Translations under genes and position numbers: made by a program | Assembly: GCA_024637315.1 (NCBI GenBank) | Contig: JAGXFH010000042.1 | Location: 1-64,000, forward strand | DNA length: 64,000 nt | Direction of reading: 5' to 3' | Source of the DNA: Brevirhabdus sp. | GTDB taxonomy: Bacteria > Pseudomonadota > Alphaproteobacteria > Rhodobacterales > Rhodobacteraceae | In this document: in pieces, positions 8,112 to 19,865 of the stretch | Numbering within the stretch: position 1 is the stretch's first letter | Layout: every line of letters begins with the position of its first letter | The notes under the pieces: model-generated | What the model was told of the DNA's origin: nothing | Seen by the model: the letters and a program-made list of their open reading frames with translations, nothing else | Database searches by the model: none

Positions 8112-10325
8112 GTGAGGATTGCGACCACTGAACGAACCGTCCATCCGGTTCTGATCTTCTGGACCATTGTCGGGTGGGTCGGCTTTCTGGTCCTGCCTTG
8201 GTACGGGATCGACGAGGGGTTCTTCCGTTTCGAATGGCTGTTCGACGGGTATCCGATGGACACGGACCATGCCCCGGCTGCGATGCTGTTGGCGATGGGT
8301 CAGAAGTGGTGGCTGGCGCCGCTGCTTCTGCCCCTGATCTTGCCGCTTTTCGTTCTGAACCGCCGCAAGACCGAGCCGATCTATGCCAAGGTTCTTATCT
8401 CCGCCGGCGCTTTCGGGTTTGGATGGCTGATCGCTCAGGGTTTCGGCATCGGCATCCGCGGATGGTCCTTCGATTGGCTCGAGGCTCTGTTCGGCCCGCT
8501 CGATGATCGGCAGTTCGGCATGGGTTACGGTGCATTGCTGCTGGCCAGCGCCTACCTTTTCTTCTTCACCCAGGGCATCGCCGCGCGGGGTGCGGTGAAT
8601 GGCGACGTCTTCGTCGTCTCTTCGATTGGCGGCGTCATCGCGATCGTTTCGATTTTCGTCTTCTTCCCCATCGCCAAGACACTGCTGGCGGCTTTCATAA
8701 CCGAAGACGGCAGCTACTCTGTCGCTGTCTTTCTCGCCAAGTTTTTCGATGACCGGATCTGGGCGCTGGGGTGCCTTTTCGGCGGACGCTGCGGTGTAGC
8801 GTGGAATTCATTGTTCCTGGCAGTGCTGGTCGGCATCATCACGACGCTTCTGGGGCTGGTCTTCGCGCTTGTCGTTACCCGTTCCGGCTTTCGCTACAAG
8901 CAAGGCCTGCGGGCGCTGACTGTGCTGCCGATCATCACACCGCCCTTTGTCATCGGTCTGGCAATCATCCTGCTTTTCGGTCTGTCCGGGTCGGTCACGA
9001 CTTGGGTCGCCGATCTATTTGGGATTCGCCCGACCCGGTGGATCTATGGCCTTCCCGGCATTCTTATCGCACAGGTTCTGGCATTCACGCCGATCGCCTT
9101 CCTCGTCCTGATCGGCGTCGTCGAAGGCGTGAGCCCGTCGATGGAGGAAGCCGCCCAGACACTGAGGGCCGACAAATGGCAGACCTTTCGCACCGTGTCG
9201 CTACCGTTGATGCGACCGGGCCTCGCCAACGCGTTCCTGCTGGGCTTCATCGAAAGCATGGCCGATTTCGGCAATCCGCTGGTGTTGGGCGGCAATTACG
9301 ACGTGCTCTCGACCGAGATCTTCTTTGCCATCGTCGGGGCACAATACGATCAGGGGCGCGCGGCCGTCCTGGCCATCGTTCTGCTCGCTTTCACGCTGGG
9401 CGCGTTTTATGCCCAGCGGTTCTGGCTGGGCAAGAAAAGCTACACGACCGTATCCGGCAAGGGCGATGCGGGCGTGCATCCGCAAATGCCACGCAGGCTG
9501 TCGATTCCGGTCTATGCGGTCGCGGCGGTCTGGACCGCTTTCACCGTCATCATCTACCTGATGATCCTTTACGGCAGCGTGGTCGAACTTTGGGGCGTCA
9601 ACAACACGCTGACCTTCAAGCACTACATCACCGCCTTCTCGCTGCGGCTGGACGAAGGCGGCATCCGCTGGACCGGCTCGGCCTGGGACAGTTTCTGGAC
9701 CACGATCCAGATCGCGACGATTGCGGCGCCGCTGACCGCCGCCGTCGGGTTGATTACCGCCTACCTTTTGACGCGGCAGAGCTTTGCCGGAAAGAACGCC
9801 TTCGAGTTCGGGACAATGCTGAGTTTCGCAATCCCCGGCACGGTCATCGGCGTCAGCTACATCCTTGCCTTCAACGTGCCGCCGATAGAGCTGACAGGGA
9901 CCGGCATCATCCTTGTGGTCAGTTTCATCTTCCGCAACATGCCGGTGGGCGTACGGGCTGGTATCGCCAGCATGAGCCAGCTCGACAAGTCGCTCGACGA
10001 AAGCAGCCTGACGTTGGGCGCGAACAGCTGGCAGACATTTCGCGGGGTAATCCTGCCGCTGTTGCGCCCGGCAATCCTTGCGGCATTGGTTTACAGTTTC
10101 GTGCGGGCGATGACCGCAATCTCGGCGGTGATCTTTCTGGTCTCGGCCAAATACGACATGGCCACAAGCTATATTATCGGGCGGGTCGAGAACAACGATT
10201 ACGGTCTGGCGATCGCCTATTCCACAACGCTGATCGCCGTGATGCTGACCACGGTCGGGCTGCTGCAACTGATGGTCGGCAAAACAAGGATCGGGCGGCG
10301 CATGGATCACGGGTCCGGAGGGTAG
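8112..10325 (+). CDS. Two-domain ABC transporter permease, AfuB/FbpB-like
   Basis: This 737-residue protein is the fused inner-membrane permease of the importer. It starts with GTG at 8112, three bases after the binding-protein stop. A membrane-rich N-terminal region of about 230 residues, longer than in FbpB, precedes the first permease domain (about 230-440). The second domain covers about 480-730. Each has an EAA-type coupling loop: MEEAAQTLRADKWQTFRTV near 347 and LDESSLTLGANSWQTFRGV near 625. The extended N-terminus is, as far as I recall, typical of the AfuB kind. It is translationally coupled to its neighbours. Confidence 0.85.
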   Translation: MRIATTERTVHPVLIFWTIVGWVGFLVLPWYGIDEGFFRFEWLFDGYPMDTDHAPAAMLLAMGQKWWLAPLLLPLILPLFVLNRRKTEPIYAKVLISAGAFGFGWLIAQGFGIGIRGWSFDWLEALFGPLDDRQFGMGYGALLLASAYLFFFTQGIAARGAVNGDVFVVSSIGGVIAIVSIFVFFPIAKTLLAAFITEDGSYSVAVFLAKFFDDRIWALGCLFGGRCGVAWNSLFLAVLVGIITTLLGLVFALVVTRSGFRYKQGLRALTVLPIITPPFVIGLAIILLFGLSGSVTTWVADLFGIRPTRWIYGLPGILIAQVLAFTPIAFLVLIGVVEGVSPSMEEAAQTLRADKWQTFRTVSLPLMRPGLANAFLLGFIESMADFGNPLVLGGNYDVLSTEIFFAIVGAQYDQGRAAVLAIVLLAFTLGAFYAQRFWLGKKSYTTVSGKGDAGVHPQMPRRLSIPVYAVAAVWTAFTVIIYLMILYGSVVELWGVNNTLTFKHYITAFSLRLDEGGIRWTGSAWDSFWTTIQIATIAAPLTAAVGLITAYLLTRQSFAGKNAFEFGTMLSFAIPGTVIGVSYILAFNVPPIELTGTGIILVVSFIFRNMPVGVRAGIASMSQLDKSLDESSLTLGANSWQTFRGVILPLLRPAILAALVYSFVRAMTAISAVIFLVSAKYDMATSYIIGRVENNDYGLAIAYSTTLIAVMLTTVGLLQLMVGKTRIGRRMDHGSGG

Positions 10326-10329
10326 AGAG

Positions 10330-11415
10330 ATGGCGAACGCAGTGATTCACGGCAAGGCGGCCTCGGTCAGCTTTCACAACGTGTCGAAGATGTTCGGCAA
10401 GGATGTGCTGGCCGTAGATGACGTCTCGCTAACGATCGAGGCCGGCACATTGGTGACGTTGCTTGGCCCGTCGGGCTGCGGCAAGACCACGACGCTGCGG
10501 ATGATCGCCGGTCTCGAAATGGCCACGAGAGGCCGGATCATGATCGGCGACAAGGACGTGACCGGTCTGCCTGCGACCGACCGCGACGTGTCGATGGTGT
10601 TCCAATCCTATGCGCTTTTCCCTCATATGAGCGTGATTGAAAACGTCTCCTACGGTCTCAAATTCTCGGGCTTCAACAAGGCGGAGACCAGGGACCGCGC
10701 GATTGCCGGACTCGATCTGGTCGGGTTGACGCAATATGCCGAACGTCTGCCAAGCGAGCTTTCGGGCGGACAGCAGCAGCGCGTCGCGGTCGCCCGCGCG
10801 CTGGTGCTTGAACCGCAGGTGCTGCTGTTCGACGAGCCGCTCTCGAACCTTGATGCCAAGCTCCGTCGTCAGGTGCGCGAAGAGATCCGCGAGATCCAGC
10901 AAAAGCTCGGCCTGACGGTCGTCTACGTGACCCACGATCAGGAAGAGGCCTTGGCGGTTTCTGACCGGATCGTCGTGATGCGCAATGCCGGCATCGCACA
11001 GATCGGTACGCCAAGAGAGCTATACGACGCGCCCAGCGACGCCTTCGTTGCCGACTTCATCGGAGAGGCGAACCTGATCCCCTGCTCTGTCGACAGGATT
11101 GCCGGCGATATGGCCGAGGTCAGTCTGGACGGGTACAAAACCACGCTGTCCGCCCGCGGTTTGCCGGTCGGCCCCGCAATCCTGGCGGTTCGGCCCAGCC
11201 GCGTGGTCGTTACGCGGGGTACCAAGTCCAGCGGTGGAATGGCCGCAAGGATCGAGAAGGCGACCTATGTCGGCAGCCGCATGGAATACACTGTCGCAGC
11301 CGATTTCGGGCAGATCTTCGCAACGGTCGAGGATGTTGATACCGCCTTTGCCGCTGGCGACGAGGTGACGCTGGGATTCGAAGATCGGGGGCCCGTCCTG
11401 TTGCCGCCCTCCTAG
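10330..11415 (+). CDS. ABC transporter ATPase with TOBE domain, AfuC/FbpC-like
   Basis: This 361-residue ATPase of the CUT1/Fbp class has Walker A GPSGCGKTT at about 44-52, signature LSGGQQQR at about 138-145, Walker B VLLFDEPLSNLD and an H-loop in VYVTHDQEEA. A TOBE-type C-terminal domain of about 120 residues follows. It is preceded by AGAGATGG, giving a ribosome site 4 bases after the permease stop. Its TAG stop lies in a CTAG (11412-11415) that also supplies the stop of the convergent phosphatase gene. Annotation pipelines would call it ferric iron or spermidine/putrescine transport; the substrate follows the binding protein. Confidence 0.9.
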   Translation: MANAVIHGKAASVSFHNVSKMFGKDVLAVDDVSLTIEAGTLVTLLGPSGCGKTTTLRMIAGLEMATRGRIMIGDKDVTGLPATDRDVSMVFQSYALFPHMSVIENVSYGLKFSGFNKAETRDRAIAGLDLVGLTQYAERLPSELSGGQQQRVAVARALVLEPQVLLFDEPLSNLDAKLRRQVREEIREIQQKLGLTVVYVTHDQEEALAVSDRIVVMRNAGIAQIGTPRELYDAPSDAFVADFIGEANLIPCSVDRIAGDMAEVSLDGYKTTLSARGLPVGPAILAVRPSRVVVTRGTKSSGGMAARIEKATYVGSRMEYTVAADFGQIFATVEDVDTAFAAGDEVTLGFEDRGPVLLPPS

Positions 11416-12206
11416 CCGAAAGCCGCGTTGGATATCCGCAGCAGATCGGGCCAGACCCCTGGCGCAGCTGCAATCACACGTCCGCCCTTGGCGATCATTT
11501 CGCCTGCATCCTGCTTTTCCACGACTCCGCCGGCCTCGGCCACCAGAAGCTGCGCGGCGAGGCAATCCCAGGCGTTCATGTGCTCTTCGGTGTAGCCCAG
11601 CAGCTTGCCGCAGGCGACATAGGTCAGCATGAGCGCGCCAGAGGCATTGCGAAAGAACACGCCGCCTTCCCCCACGATGGCTTCGACCACCTTCACGACA
11701 CCTGCGTTGCTGGTCCTCCCGGAAAACCCCACGCCGATCGACCCCTCGGTGATCACCGAATCCGAAGCCACCCTGATTGCCCGGTCATTGCAAAAAGCGC
11801 CGCCATCGCGCCGGGCGTGGTACATTTCACCGTGCACAGGGTCATGAACCACCCCGGTGACAACATCGGCGTCTCTGGTGACGGCAATGACAACCGTCCA
11901 TGCCGGAATGCCCCGGACAAAATTTGCGGTGCCGTCGATCGGATCGATTACCCAAGTGTAGCCGCTGGTCCCGATGACGGGGGCATGTTCCTCGCCAACG
12001 ATCCCGTCCTTGGGAAAAGCCTCGGCGATCTCTTTGCGAACCAGAAGTTCGACGTTCCGATCGCCCTCCGACACGAGATCCTGGTGGCCCTTCCGATCGA
12101 TGGTCAGCGTGTCGAAGGATCGGAAATATCGTAATGCTTCCGTCCCGGCGACCGCCGCAATCCGCCGTGCCGCCTCGTAGCGTGTGTTGATGTCCGAGTC
12201 TGTCAT
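11412..12206 (-). CDS. Inositol-monophosphatase-family phosphatase
   Basis: This is a metal-dependent sugar/inositol phosphatase of the IMPase/HisN/CysQ superfamily, 264 residues from ATG at 12206 (an ATG 8 codons upstream is less likely). The metal motifs are present: GEEHAP (first Glu), WVIDPIDGTANF (the DPxDGT core, about 85-96) and NAWDCLAAQLLVAEAGG near 210-226 (third Asp). Substrate is not readable: inositol-1-phosphate, histidinol phosphate, fructose-1,6-bisphosphate or another sugar phosphate are all possible. It converges on a possible sugar-phosphate importer but is not in its operon. Confidence 0.85.
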   Translation of the reverse strand: MTDSDINTRYEAARRIAAVAGTEALRYFRSFDTLTIDRKGHQDLVSEGDRNVELLVRKEIAEAFPKDGIVGEEHAPVIGTSGYTWVIDPIDGTANFVRGIPAWTVVIAVTRDADVVTGVVHDPVHGEMYHARRDGGAFCNDRAIRVASDSVITEGSIGVGFSGRTSNAGVVKVVEAIVGEGGVFFRNASGALMLTYVACGKLLGYTEEHMNAWDCLAAQLLVAEAGGVVEKQDAGEMIAKGGRVIAAAPGVWPDLLRISNAAFG

Positions 12207-12259
12207 CCTGCCTGTCCCCTTGTCGCACATGCCCCACTTTCAGGCACAATTGAACAGGC

Positions 12260-13932
<1,673 letters not shown>

Positions 13933-13936
<4 letters not shown>

Positions 13937-14115
13937 TCCTTTGCAGCGATGGTGTCGGTTGTGCGGTCGCCGGGCTCGAATGTCTGCACCGGCCCCTGGT
14001 TCAGTGCCATGATCGTTGGTGACAGCGCGGCAATTTGCGGGCCGGTCAGCGTCGGCTCGCCGACGAAACCGGCGAACGCGGGCAAGATCGAGACGAGAGC
14101 GAGGATCAGCCTCAT
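13933..14115 (-). CDS. Small exported/membrane protein between hutG and hutU
   Basis: This is a 60-residue open frame whose ATG (14113-14115) overlaps the hutG stop and whose TGA (13933-13935) overlaps the hutU start, ATGA on both sides. It begins [20 protein letters not shown], a hydrophobic stretch that could be a signal peptide or a single membrane helix, and continues with a polar 40-residue tail rich in Thr and Pro. I recognise no family. Double translational coupling inside a metabolic operon argues it is a real gene. Its role is unknown; a membrane-attached partner of histidine or urocanate uptake would be a guess. Confidence 0.65.
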
Positions 14116-14894
14116 CGCGGTCTCCATGCGGCAAGAGCGGACAGGATCGAGCGTAGAAGAACGCGCAGCCTGGCGGCCTTGGTTTCGTCGTAGCGCCAGG
14201 GGGGCGCTTCTTCGATCAGGTAGGTCGATTGCGCCAGTTCCATTTGAACGGCGTGAACCGCTGCTGCGGGCTGGCCGTAGCGACGCGTCGTCCATCCCCC
14301 CTTGAATCGGCCGTTAAGGATCGTCGGGTGATCCGACGTTTGGGCAATCTTCTGAACCGTCGTTTCGATCGTGGTATCGCAGGAAAGGCCCGAATTAGTG
14401 CCTATGTTTAGGTCTGGCAACGTGCCATCGAACAGGTACGGAATATGCGACCGGATCGAGTGGCAGTCATAGAGCAGGGCAAATCCGTGTCGTTCGCGCG
14501 CCCGGGTCAACTGTGCCGACAGCGCAGCGTGATAGGGGGCGTGATATGCTTGCCTGCGCGCTTCGATTTCGGCCTTATCCGGCTCTGCCAGCCAGATCGC
14601 CTTGCCGTCGAAATCGGTCAGCGGCACCAGCCCGGTGGTGTTCTGGCCGGGGTACAGGCTTGTTCCGCCCGGATCGCGATTTGCGTCGATCACATAACGG
14701 TGGAATGTGGCTCTGACAGAGGTCATCCCCGGCAACAGGTCATCATACAGCCGGTCGATATGCCAGTCGGTATCGGACAGGTCCTGTCCGTTCGGGTTCA
14801 GGCGCGCCCAAATGTCGGCCGGGACATGCGTTCCAGTATGCGGCAGCCCCAACACCAGCGGGCTATTGCCCTCGGCCACCTCGACCGGTTTCAT
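14112..14894 (-). CDS. hutG: N-formylglutamate deformylase
   Basis: This enzyme hydrolyses N-formyl-L-glutamate to glutamate and formate, the last step of the five-step histidine pathway that uses HutF. It has 260 residues of the N-formylglutamate amidohydrolase family. Recognisable parts are [11 protein letters not shown] at about 15-25, [12 protein letters not shown] at about 41-52, [12 protein letters not shown] near 66-77 and [18 protein letters not shown] near 138-155, which carry the zinc-binding and catalytic residues. The ATG overlaps the hutH stop (ATGA). Together with hutF it shows that this organism uses the formylglutamate route rather than direct formiminoglutamate cleavage. Confidence 0.93.
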   Translation of the reverse strand: MKPVEVAEGNSPLVLGLPHTGTHVPADIWARLNPNGQDLSDTDWHIDRLYDDLLPGMTSVRATFHRYVIDANRDPGGTSLYPGQNTTGLVPLTDFDGKAIWLAEPDKAEIEARRQAYHAPYHAALSAQLTRARERHGFALLYDCHSIRSHIPYLFDGTLPDLNIGTNSGLSCDTTIETTVQKIAQTSDHPTILNGRFKGGWTTRRYGQPAAAVHAVQMELAQSTYLIEEAPPWRYDETKAARLRVLLRSILSALAAWRPR

Positions 14895-16432
14895 GCCGCT
14901 GCCCCGCGGATGTAGCTCGGCAGATCAAGTCCGGCGATTATGGTCCCGCCAGCGATCATCTCCGCCGCATGATGAAGATCGGGCGCCAGGTAGCGATCCC
15001 CAACAACGGGCGGTATCGCTTTGCGGAGAGCCGAAATTACACCCTGCAGCGCCGCGCTCGTCTGCAACGGTGCACGAAAGCCGATTCCTTGCGCCCCGCA
15101 GAGCAACTCGACTCCAAGGATGACATTCAGATTGACATTCATCCGTTTCAAGCGCCGCGCCGCATGGGCGGCCATGCTGACATGGTCCTCTTGATTGGCA
15201 GAGGTCGGCGTCGAATCTGTCGAGCAGGGATTGGCCAGATGCTTGTTCTCACTCATCAGGGCCGCTGTCGTCACTTCGGCGATCATGAAGCCGGAATTCA
15301 GCCCCGGATCGGGGGTCAGGAACGGCGGAAGATCGAAACTCAGCGTCGGATCGACCATCAGTGCCACCCGGCGCTGGGCAATTGCGCCAATCTCGGACAG
15401 CGCCAGCGCGATCTGGTCGGCGGCAAAGGCCACGGGCTCGGCATGGAAATTTCCGCCCGATACGATCAAGCCCTGATCCACCAGTACCAGCGGATTGTCG
15501 GTGACGGCATTGGCCTCGACCTGCAGAGTGCGGCCCGCGAAATGCAAAAGGTCCATTGCCGCACCCGAAACCTGCGGCTGACAGCGGATGCAATAGGGGT
15601 CCTGCACGCGAGTATCGCCGTCGCGGTGGCTCTCTCGGATCTCGGACCCATCCATGAGCGCCCGCTGGGCTCGCGCGACCTCGATTTGCCCGGTATGTCC
15701 GCGCAGCGTGTGGATTTCATCGACCAGCGGTGCGGTTGACCCCATGATCGCATCGGTCGACAGCGCCGCCGTCACCACGCAGGCCGCGGCATTGCGCCAG
15801 GCGCCGAACAAGGCTTCCAGCGCACAGGCAGTCGAAAACTGGGTGCCATTGATCAACGCCAACCCCTCTTTCGGACCAAGCTGAACAGGCTCTAACTGAG
15901 CGCGATGCAGCGCTTCTTCGGCTGGCAGACGCTCGTCTGCGAAAAACGCCTCGCCCGCGCCGATCATCGCAGCGGCCATATGGGCCAGCGGCGCCAGATC
16001 GCCCGATGCGCCGACTGAGCCCTGAACCGGAATGACCGGCAGCACCGACTTTGCCAACATTGCCTCGATCAGTGTGACCGTCGCCAAAGACACACCGGAC
16101 GCGCCACGGCCCAACGACAGCAACTTCAGCGCCATCATCAAGCGCGTCGTGTCTTTGTCCAGAACCTCTCCGACACCACAGCAATGCGATAGAATGAGGT
16201 TCCGTTGCAAATGAGCGGTGTCGCCCGCAGCGATCTTGACGCTGGCCAGCTTACCAAAGCCGGTATTGACGCCGTAGACCGCCGCTTCGCCCTGCGCCGC
16301 ATGTCGTACCATCTTGGCCGCCGCTTCGATGCCGGGCCTTGCATCATCATGCAACCGGACTGGCTCTTTGCCGCGCCAGATCGCTTGCAGTTGGCTAAGG
16401 TCCGTTTTGCCGGGGATGAGGGTGATGGTCAT
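14891..16432 (-). CDS. hutH: Histidine ammonia-lyase
   Basis: This enzyme deaminates L-histidine to urocanate, the first step of the pathway. It has 513 residues from the ATG at 16432, which overlaps the hutI stop (ATGA). The Ala-Ser-Gly triad that cyclises to the MIO electrophile is in [14 protein letters not shown] at about 137-150. Other family landmarks are [10 protein letters not shown] near 53-62 and QEDHVSMA in the C-terminal half. The frame extends upstream of 16432 without family similarity, so the internal start is preferred. The gene sits in the middle of the hut operon. Confidence 0.96.
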   Translation of the reverse strand: MTITLIPGKTDLSQLQAIWRGKEPVRLHDDARPGIEAAAKMVRHAAQGEAAVYGVNTGFGKLASVKIAAGDTAHLQRNLILSHCCGVGEVLDKDTTRLMMALKLLSLGRGASGVSLATVTLIEAMLAKSVLPVIPVQGSVGASGDLAPLAHMAAAMIGAGEAFFADERLPAEEALHRAQLEPVQLGPKEGLALINGTQFSTACALEALFGAWRNAAACVVTAALSTDAIMGSTAPLVDEIHTLRGHTGQIEVARAQRALMDGSEIRESHRDGDTRVQDPYCIRCQPQVSGAAMDLLHFAGRTLQVEANAVTDNPLVLVDQGLIVSGGNFHAEPVAFAADQIALALSEIGAIAQRRVALMVDPTLSFDLPPFLTPDPGLNSGFMIAEVTTAALMSENKHLANPCSTDSTPTSANQEDHVSMAAHAARRLKRMNVNLNVILGVELLCGAQGIGFRAPLQTSAALQGVISALRKAIPPVVGDRYLAPDLHHAAEMIAGGTIIAGLDLPSYIRGAAA

Positions 16433-17637
16433 ACGTGCCGCTCCTTGATCACGCCGGCGAAGATGCTCAGATGCAAGGGGTTGAAGCCGATGCGGTAGGC
16501 CAGTTCGGCGGGGTGGTCGACATCCCAAATCGCCAGGTCGGCCCGCAGCCCGGCGCGGATGATCCCGCAATCCGCCAGGCCCAATGCCCGCGCTGCATGG
16601 CGCGTAACGCCGGCCAAGGCTTCTTCCGGTGTCAGCCGAAACAGCGTGCAGCCCATATTGATGGTCAGCAGCAATGAGGTCAGCGGCGAAGAGCCAGGAT
16701 TACAGTCGGTCGCCAATGCCATCGGAACATTTTGGTCTCGGAATGCCTGGACGGGTGGCAACTGCGTTTCGCGCAACGTGTAGAACGCGCCCGGCAACAG
16801 CACCGCTACCGTGCCGGCTTCAGACAGCGCCAAAGCGTCACTAATATCGGCATACTCGACGTGATCGGCAGATAGGGCGCCGTATTTCGCTGCCAGTGTC
16901 GTACCTCCCGTATGCGACAGCTGTTCTGCGTGAAGCTTGACAGGCAGACCCAGAGATTTCGCCCGGTCGAAGACCCGGCCGATCTGCATCGTGTTGAAGG
17001 CGATCCCTTCGCAGAACCCATCGACCGCATCGACCAGACCCTCGGCATGCGCGGCATTGAGCGCGGGCAGACAAACATCGTCGATGTATGCGTCAGCACG
17101 GCCCTTATAATCGGCCGGGACGGCATGCGCGCCCAGAAAGCTCGTACGGATCCGCACTGGCCTCTCCCTCTCGATCCGGCGCGCGGCGCGCAGCATGTTG
17201 CATTCGGTTTCCAGATCCAGTCCGTAGCCCGACTTTATCTCGATCACGCTGACGCCCTCGGCCAGCAACGCATCGACGCGCCGCAACGCACCTTCAAGCA
17301 AGGCGTCCTCTGTCGCCTCGCGTGTCGCCTTGACGGTCGAAACAATTCCGCCACCTGCCCCAGCAATCTGTTCGTACGACGCGCCTTCAAGCCGCATCTC
17401 GAACTCCCGGGCCCGGTTGCCGCCATGCACGATATGGGTGTGGCAGTCGATCAAGGCGGGCGTTACCAGCCGCCCGCCCAGATCATGCTGCTCTGCATGG
17501 CGGTGTTCTTCGGGCAATTCTGCTTCGGGCCCACACCACAAGATATGGCCGTCGCGGATCGCAATGGCACCTTGAGGGATAAGGCCGAATGGCTGTTCCG
17601 GCGACATTGTGGCCAAGGTGGCGTTCAAGAGCAGCAT
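16429..17637 (-). CDS. hutI: Imidazolonepropionase
   Basis: This enzyme opens 4-imidazolone-5-propionate to N-formimino-L-glutamate, step three. It is an amidohydrolase of 402 residues. The metal-binding HTH occurs in [14 protein letters not shown] at about 62-75. KSGYGLD near 138-144, LHAEQLSH near 236-243 and [12 protein letters not shown] near 306-317 hold the further His, Glu and Asp ligands. It is the first gene of the leftward hut operon, starting 78 bases from the divergent hutF, with a palindromic candidate HutC operator between them. Confidence 0.95.
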   Translation of the reverse strand: MLLLNATLATMSPEQPFGLIPQGAIAIRDGHILWCGPEAELPEEHRHAEQHDLGGRLVTPALIDCHTHIVHGGNRAREFEMRLEGASYEQIAGAGGGIVSTVKATREATEDALLEGALRRVDALLAEGVSVIEIKSGYGLDLETECNMLRAARRIERERPVRIRTSFLGAHAVPADYKGRADAYIDDVCLPALNAAHAEGLVDAVDGFCEGIAFNTMQIGRVFDRAKSLGLPVKLHAEQLSHTGGTTLAAKYGALSADHVEYADISDALALSEAGTVAVLLPGAFYTLRETQLPPVQAFRDQNVPMALATDCNPGSSPLTSLLLTINMGCTLFRLTPEEALAGVTRHAARALGLADCGIIRAGLRADLAIWDVDHPAELAYRIGFNPLHLSIFAGVIKERHV

Positions 17638-17676
17638 GGTTGGAATCGCCTGTTGATCAGGGGCAAGTTTCGCGTA

Positions 17677-17692
17677 TTATGTCTGCACATAA
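17677..17692. promoter_or_regulatory. Candidate HutC operator in the hutI-hutF divergent promoter
   Basis: TTATGT-CTGC-ACATAA is a perfect 6-bp inverted repeat in the only non-coding stretch (17638-17715) separating the two divergent hut units. GntR/HutC repressors bind such short palindromes, and hutC is the second gene of the right-hand unit. The match is structural rather than to a known consensus. Confidence 0.6.
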
Positions 17693-17715
17693 CAATCTGT
17701 CAAGACAGGACCGAC

Positions 17716-19080
17716 ATGAAAGTCATCTGGGCAAAACAGGCGCTGACCGCGCGCGGATGGGAAAGCGACGTGCGGGTCGAGATCGGTGTTGATGGCCGCA
17801 TCCGCTCGGTCAGTCCCGGCCAAACGCCCGAAGGTCTGCGCACCGATATCCTGCTGCCAGCACCAGCCAATGCCCATGGCCACGCCTTCCAGCGCGCCAT
17901 GGCCGGACTGACCGAGCGGCGTGGCCCGGACCCGCGAGACACGTTCTGGACGTGGCGCAAGCTGATGTTCCGCTTTCTTGACCAGCTGACCCCGGAGGAC
18001 GTGCAGGATATCGCCGCGTTCGTGCAGATGGAAATGCTAGAGGCCGGCTATGCCGCCAATGTCGAGTTTCATTATCTGCACCACCAACCTGGCGGCACCC
18101 CCTATTCGAACCTCGCCGAGATGTCGGAACGCATAGTTGCGGCGACAGAGCAAACTGGAATTGGCCTGACATTGCTGCCCGTCCATTATCAGTTCGGCGG
18201 CTGCGATGGCCGCCCGCTCGGCCCCGGCCAGATCCGTTTCGGCAACGATCCGGCCCGTTTCGCGCAGCTTTGGGACGCGGCCGCCGATGCGATCAAGGCG
18301 CTGCCGCAGGATGCAGTGATCGGCGTCGCGCCGCACAGCCTGCGCGCGGTCGGACGCGACAGCCTGACCCAGACGACCGCGCTTGCGCAAGGCGGGCCGA
18401 TCCATATGCACCTTGCAGAACAGGTCGCCGAAGTCGAAGAGGTTCTTGCCGCCTGGCATCTGCGCCCAGTCGAGTGGCTGCTAAAACACGCCCCTCCTGG
18501 CCCCGAATGGTGCCTGATTCACTGCACGCAGATGACGCCGCACGAAACCGAGGCCCTGGCGCGGTCAGGTGCGGTTGCGGGTCTTTGTCCGATCACCGAA
18601 GCCAATCTTGGTGACGGCATTTTCGACGGAGTCCGCTGGATGCATAATGGGGGTCGGATCGCCATTGGTTCCGACAGCAACATCCGCATCTCGTTGACCG
18701 GCGAACTGCGGCAGCTGGAATATTCCCAGCGCCTGCGCGACAGGTCACGGGCGGCGCTGGCAACACCTGAAAAGTCCACCGGTCGTGTGGTGTTCGAACA
18801 GGCAGCGGCCGGCGGCGCGCAGGCCGCAGGTCGCGGCGCAGGCCAGATCGTTGCGGGAGGCTGGGCCGATCTTCTGGCGCTTGATTGCAGCGTCGTCGAT
18901 CTGGACGGGTTGCAGGGCGACACGTTGCTCGACACGTTCATCTTTGCCTGCGACGACAATATCGTCAGTCAAGTCTGGTCCGCCGGACGGCACCTTGTTC
19001 AGGACGGCGAGCATATCCGCCGAAACTCGATCACCCGAAGCTACCGCAAGGTGATGCACAGGCTTCGGGGGGAGTTGTGA
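17716..19080 (+). CDS. hutF: Formimidoylglutamate deiminase
   Basis: This enzyme converts N-formimino-L-glutamate to N-formyl-L-glutamate and ammonia, step four. It has 454 residues from ATG at 17716 with an AGGACC ribosome site. Amidohydrolase metal ligands are visible: PANAHGHAFQRAMAG at about 53-67, HMHLAEQVAEVEE near 232-244, HCTQMTP near 270 and IGSDSNIRISL near 317-327. This is the HutF-specific subfamily, shown by the TFWTWRKLMF segment near 77-86. Its stop overlaps the GTG of hutC. An upstream extension of the open frame overlaps hutI antisense and is not coding. Confidence 0.95.
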   Translation: MKVIWAKQALTARGWESDVRVEIGVDGRIRSVSPGQTPEGLRTDILLPAPANAHGHAFQRAMAGLTERRGPDPRDTFWTWRKLMFRFLDQLTPEDVQDIAAFVQMEMLEAGYAANVEFHYLHHQPGGTPYSNLAEMSERIVAATEQTGIGLTLLPVHYQFGGCDGRPLGPGQIRFGNDPARFAQLWDAAADAIKALPQDAVIGVAPHSLRAVGRDSLTQTTALAQGGPIHMHLAEQVAEVEEVLAAWHLRPVEWLLKHAPPGPEWCLIHCTQMTPHETEALARSGAVAGLCPITEANLGDGIFDGVRWMHNGGRIAIGSDSNIRISLTGELRQLEYSQRLRDRSRAALATPEKSTGRVVFEQAAAGGAQAAGRGAGQIVAGGWADLLALDCSVVDLDGLQGDTLLDTFIFACDDNIVSQVWSAGRHLVQDGEHIRRNSITRSYRKVMHRLRGEL

Positions 19081-19778
19081 ATACGCAAGAGATCAACAAC
19101 TGGCAGGCGGTCCACGAAGAGGTCCGCAGGCGCATCCATGCCCGTGACTGGAAGCCGGGCGATTTGATCCCGAACGAAGCGGATCTTGCCCGTGAATTCG
19201 GTTGCGCCCGCGCCACGGTCAACCGCGCCCTTCGGACGCTTGCCGATGCCGGGCTGCTGGACCGCCGCCGCAAGGCCGGCACCCGTGTGGCGCTGCATCC
19301 GGTTGGCAAGGCGGTGCTGGACATTCCAGTGATTCGACAGGAAATCGAAGGGTGTGGCATGGCCTACAGCTACGTCATGCTGGACCGAATAACCGAACCT
19401 GCAGCCACGTCGCAGCAGGCTCGCTTGCGGATCCGGGCGGAAACCCCGCTTTTGCATGTCACGGCGCTGCATCTGGCGGACGGTCGGCCATATGTGCTGG
19501 AAGATCGCTGGATCGACATCGCCGTCGTCCCGGACGCCACCAACGCGCCCTTCGATACAACCAGCGCCAATGAATGGCTGCTGGCGCAGGCGCCCTATAC
19601 ACATGGCGACATAGCCTTTTCAGCGGTCGCTCTGCCTGAGATGGCCGCGCTCGCACTGAAGGCCCGCCCCGCCGCCGCTGCGTTCCGGATCGAACGCAAC
19701 ACATGGGACAATGACCGCGCCGTGACGGCCGTCGATCTGTACTTCGCCCCCGGCTACCGGATGCAGACGCAACTCTGA
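19077..19778 (+). CDS. hutC: Histidine utilisation repressor HutC (GntR family)
   Basis: This 233-residue regulator starts with GTG at 19077, which overlaps the hutF stop (GTGA). Residues ~10-75 form the GntR winged helix (LIPNEADLAREFGCARATVNRALRTL in two parts). From ~90 to the end is a UTRA ligand-binding domain (ARLRIRAETPLLHVTALHLADGRPY region). In characterised systems HutC represses hut genes and is released by urocanate. The gene lies in the hutF transcript, so it would be autoregulated through the divergent operator. A short CAAAAG-CCTGT-CTTTTG hairpin follows the stop but lacks a T-run. Confidence 0.92.
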   Translation: MNTQEINNWQAVHEEVRRRIHARDWKPGDLIPNEADLAREFGCARATVNRALRTLADAGLLDRRRKAGTRVALHPVGKAVLDIPVIRQEIEGCGMAYSYVMLDRITEPAATSQQARLRIRAETPLLHVTALHLADGRPYVLEDRWIDIAVVPDATNAPFDTTSANEWLLAQAPYTHGDIAFSAVALPEMAALALKARPAAAAFRIERNTWDNDRAVTAVDLYFAPGYRMQTQL

Positions 19779-19865
19779 CCCGGCAAAGGCTGGACATCCC
19801 CGGTCAAAAGCCTGTCTTTTGCCGCAATGGCGCTAAGTCACGCGCCAGAACGGGGAGCGCCGGAA

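Noticed and set aside
7083-11415. Straight call as a ferric-iron FbpABC importer
   Set aside because: The binding protein has His-Asp and Glu at the ligand positions and no adjacent Tyr pair. Iron remains possible but is not preferred.
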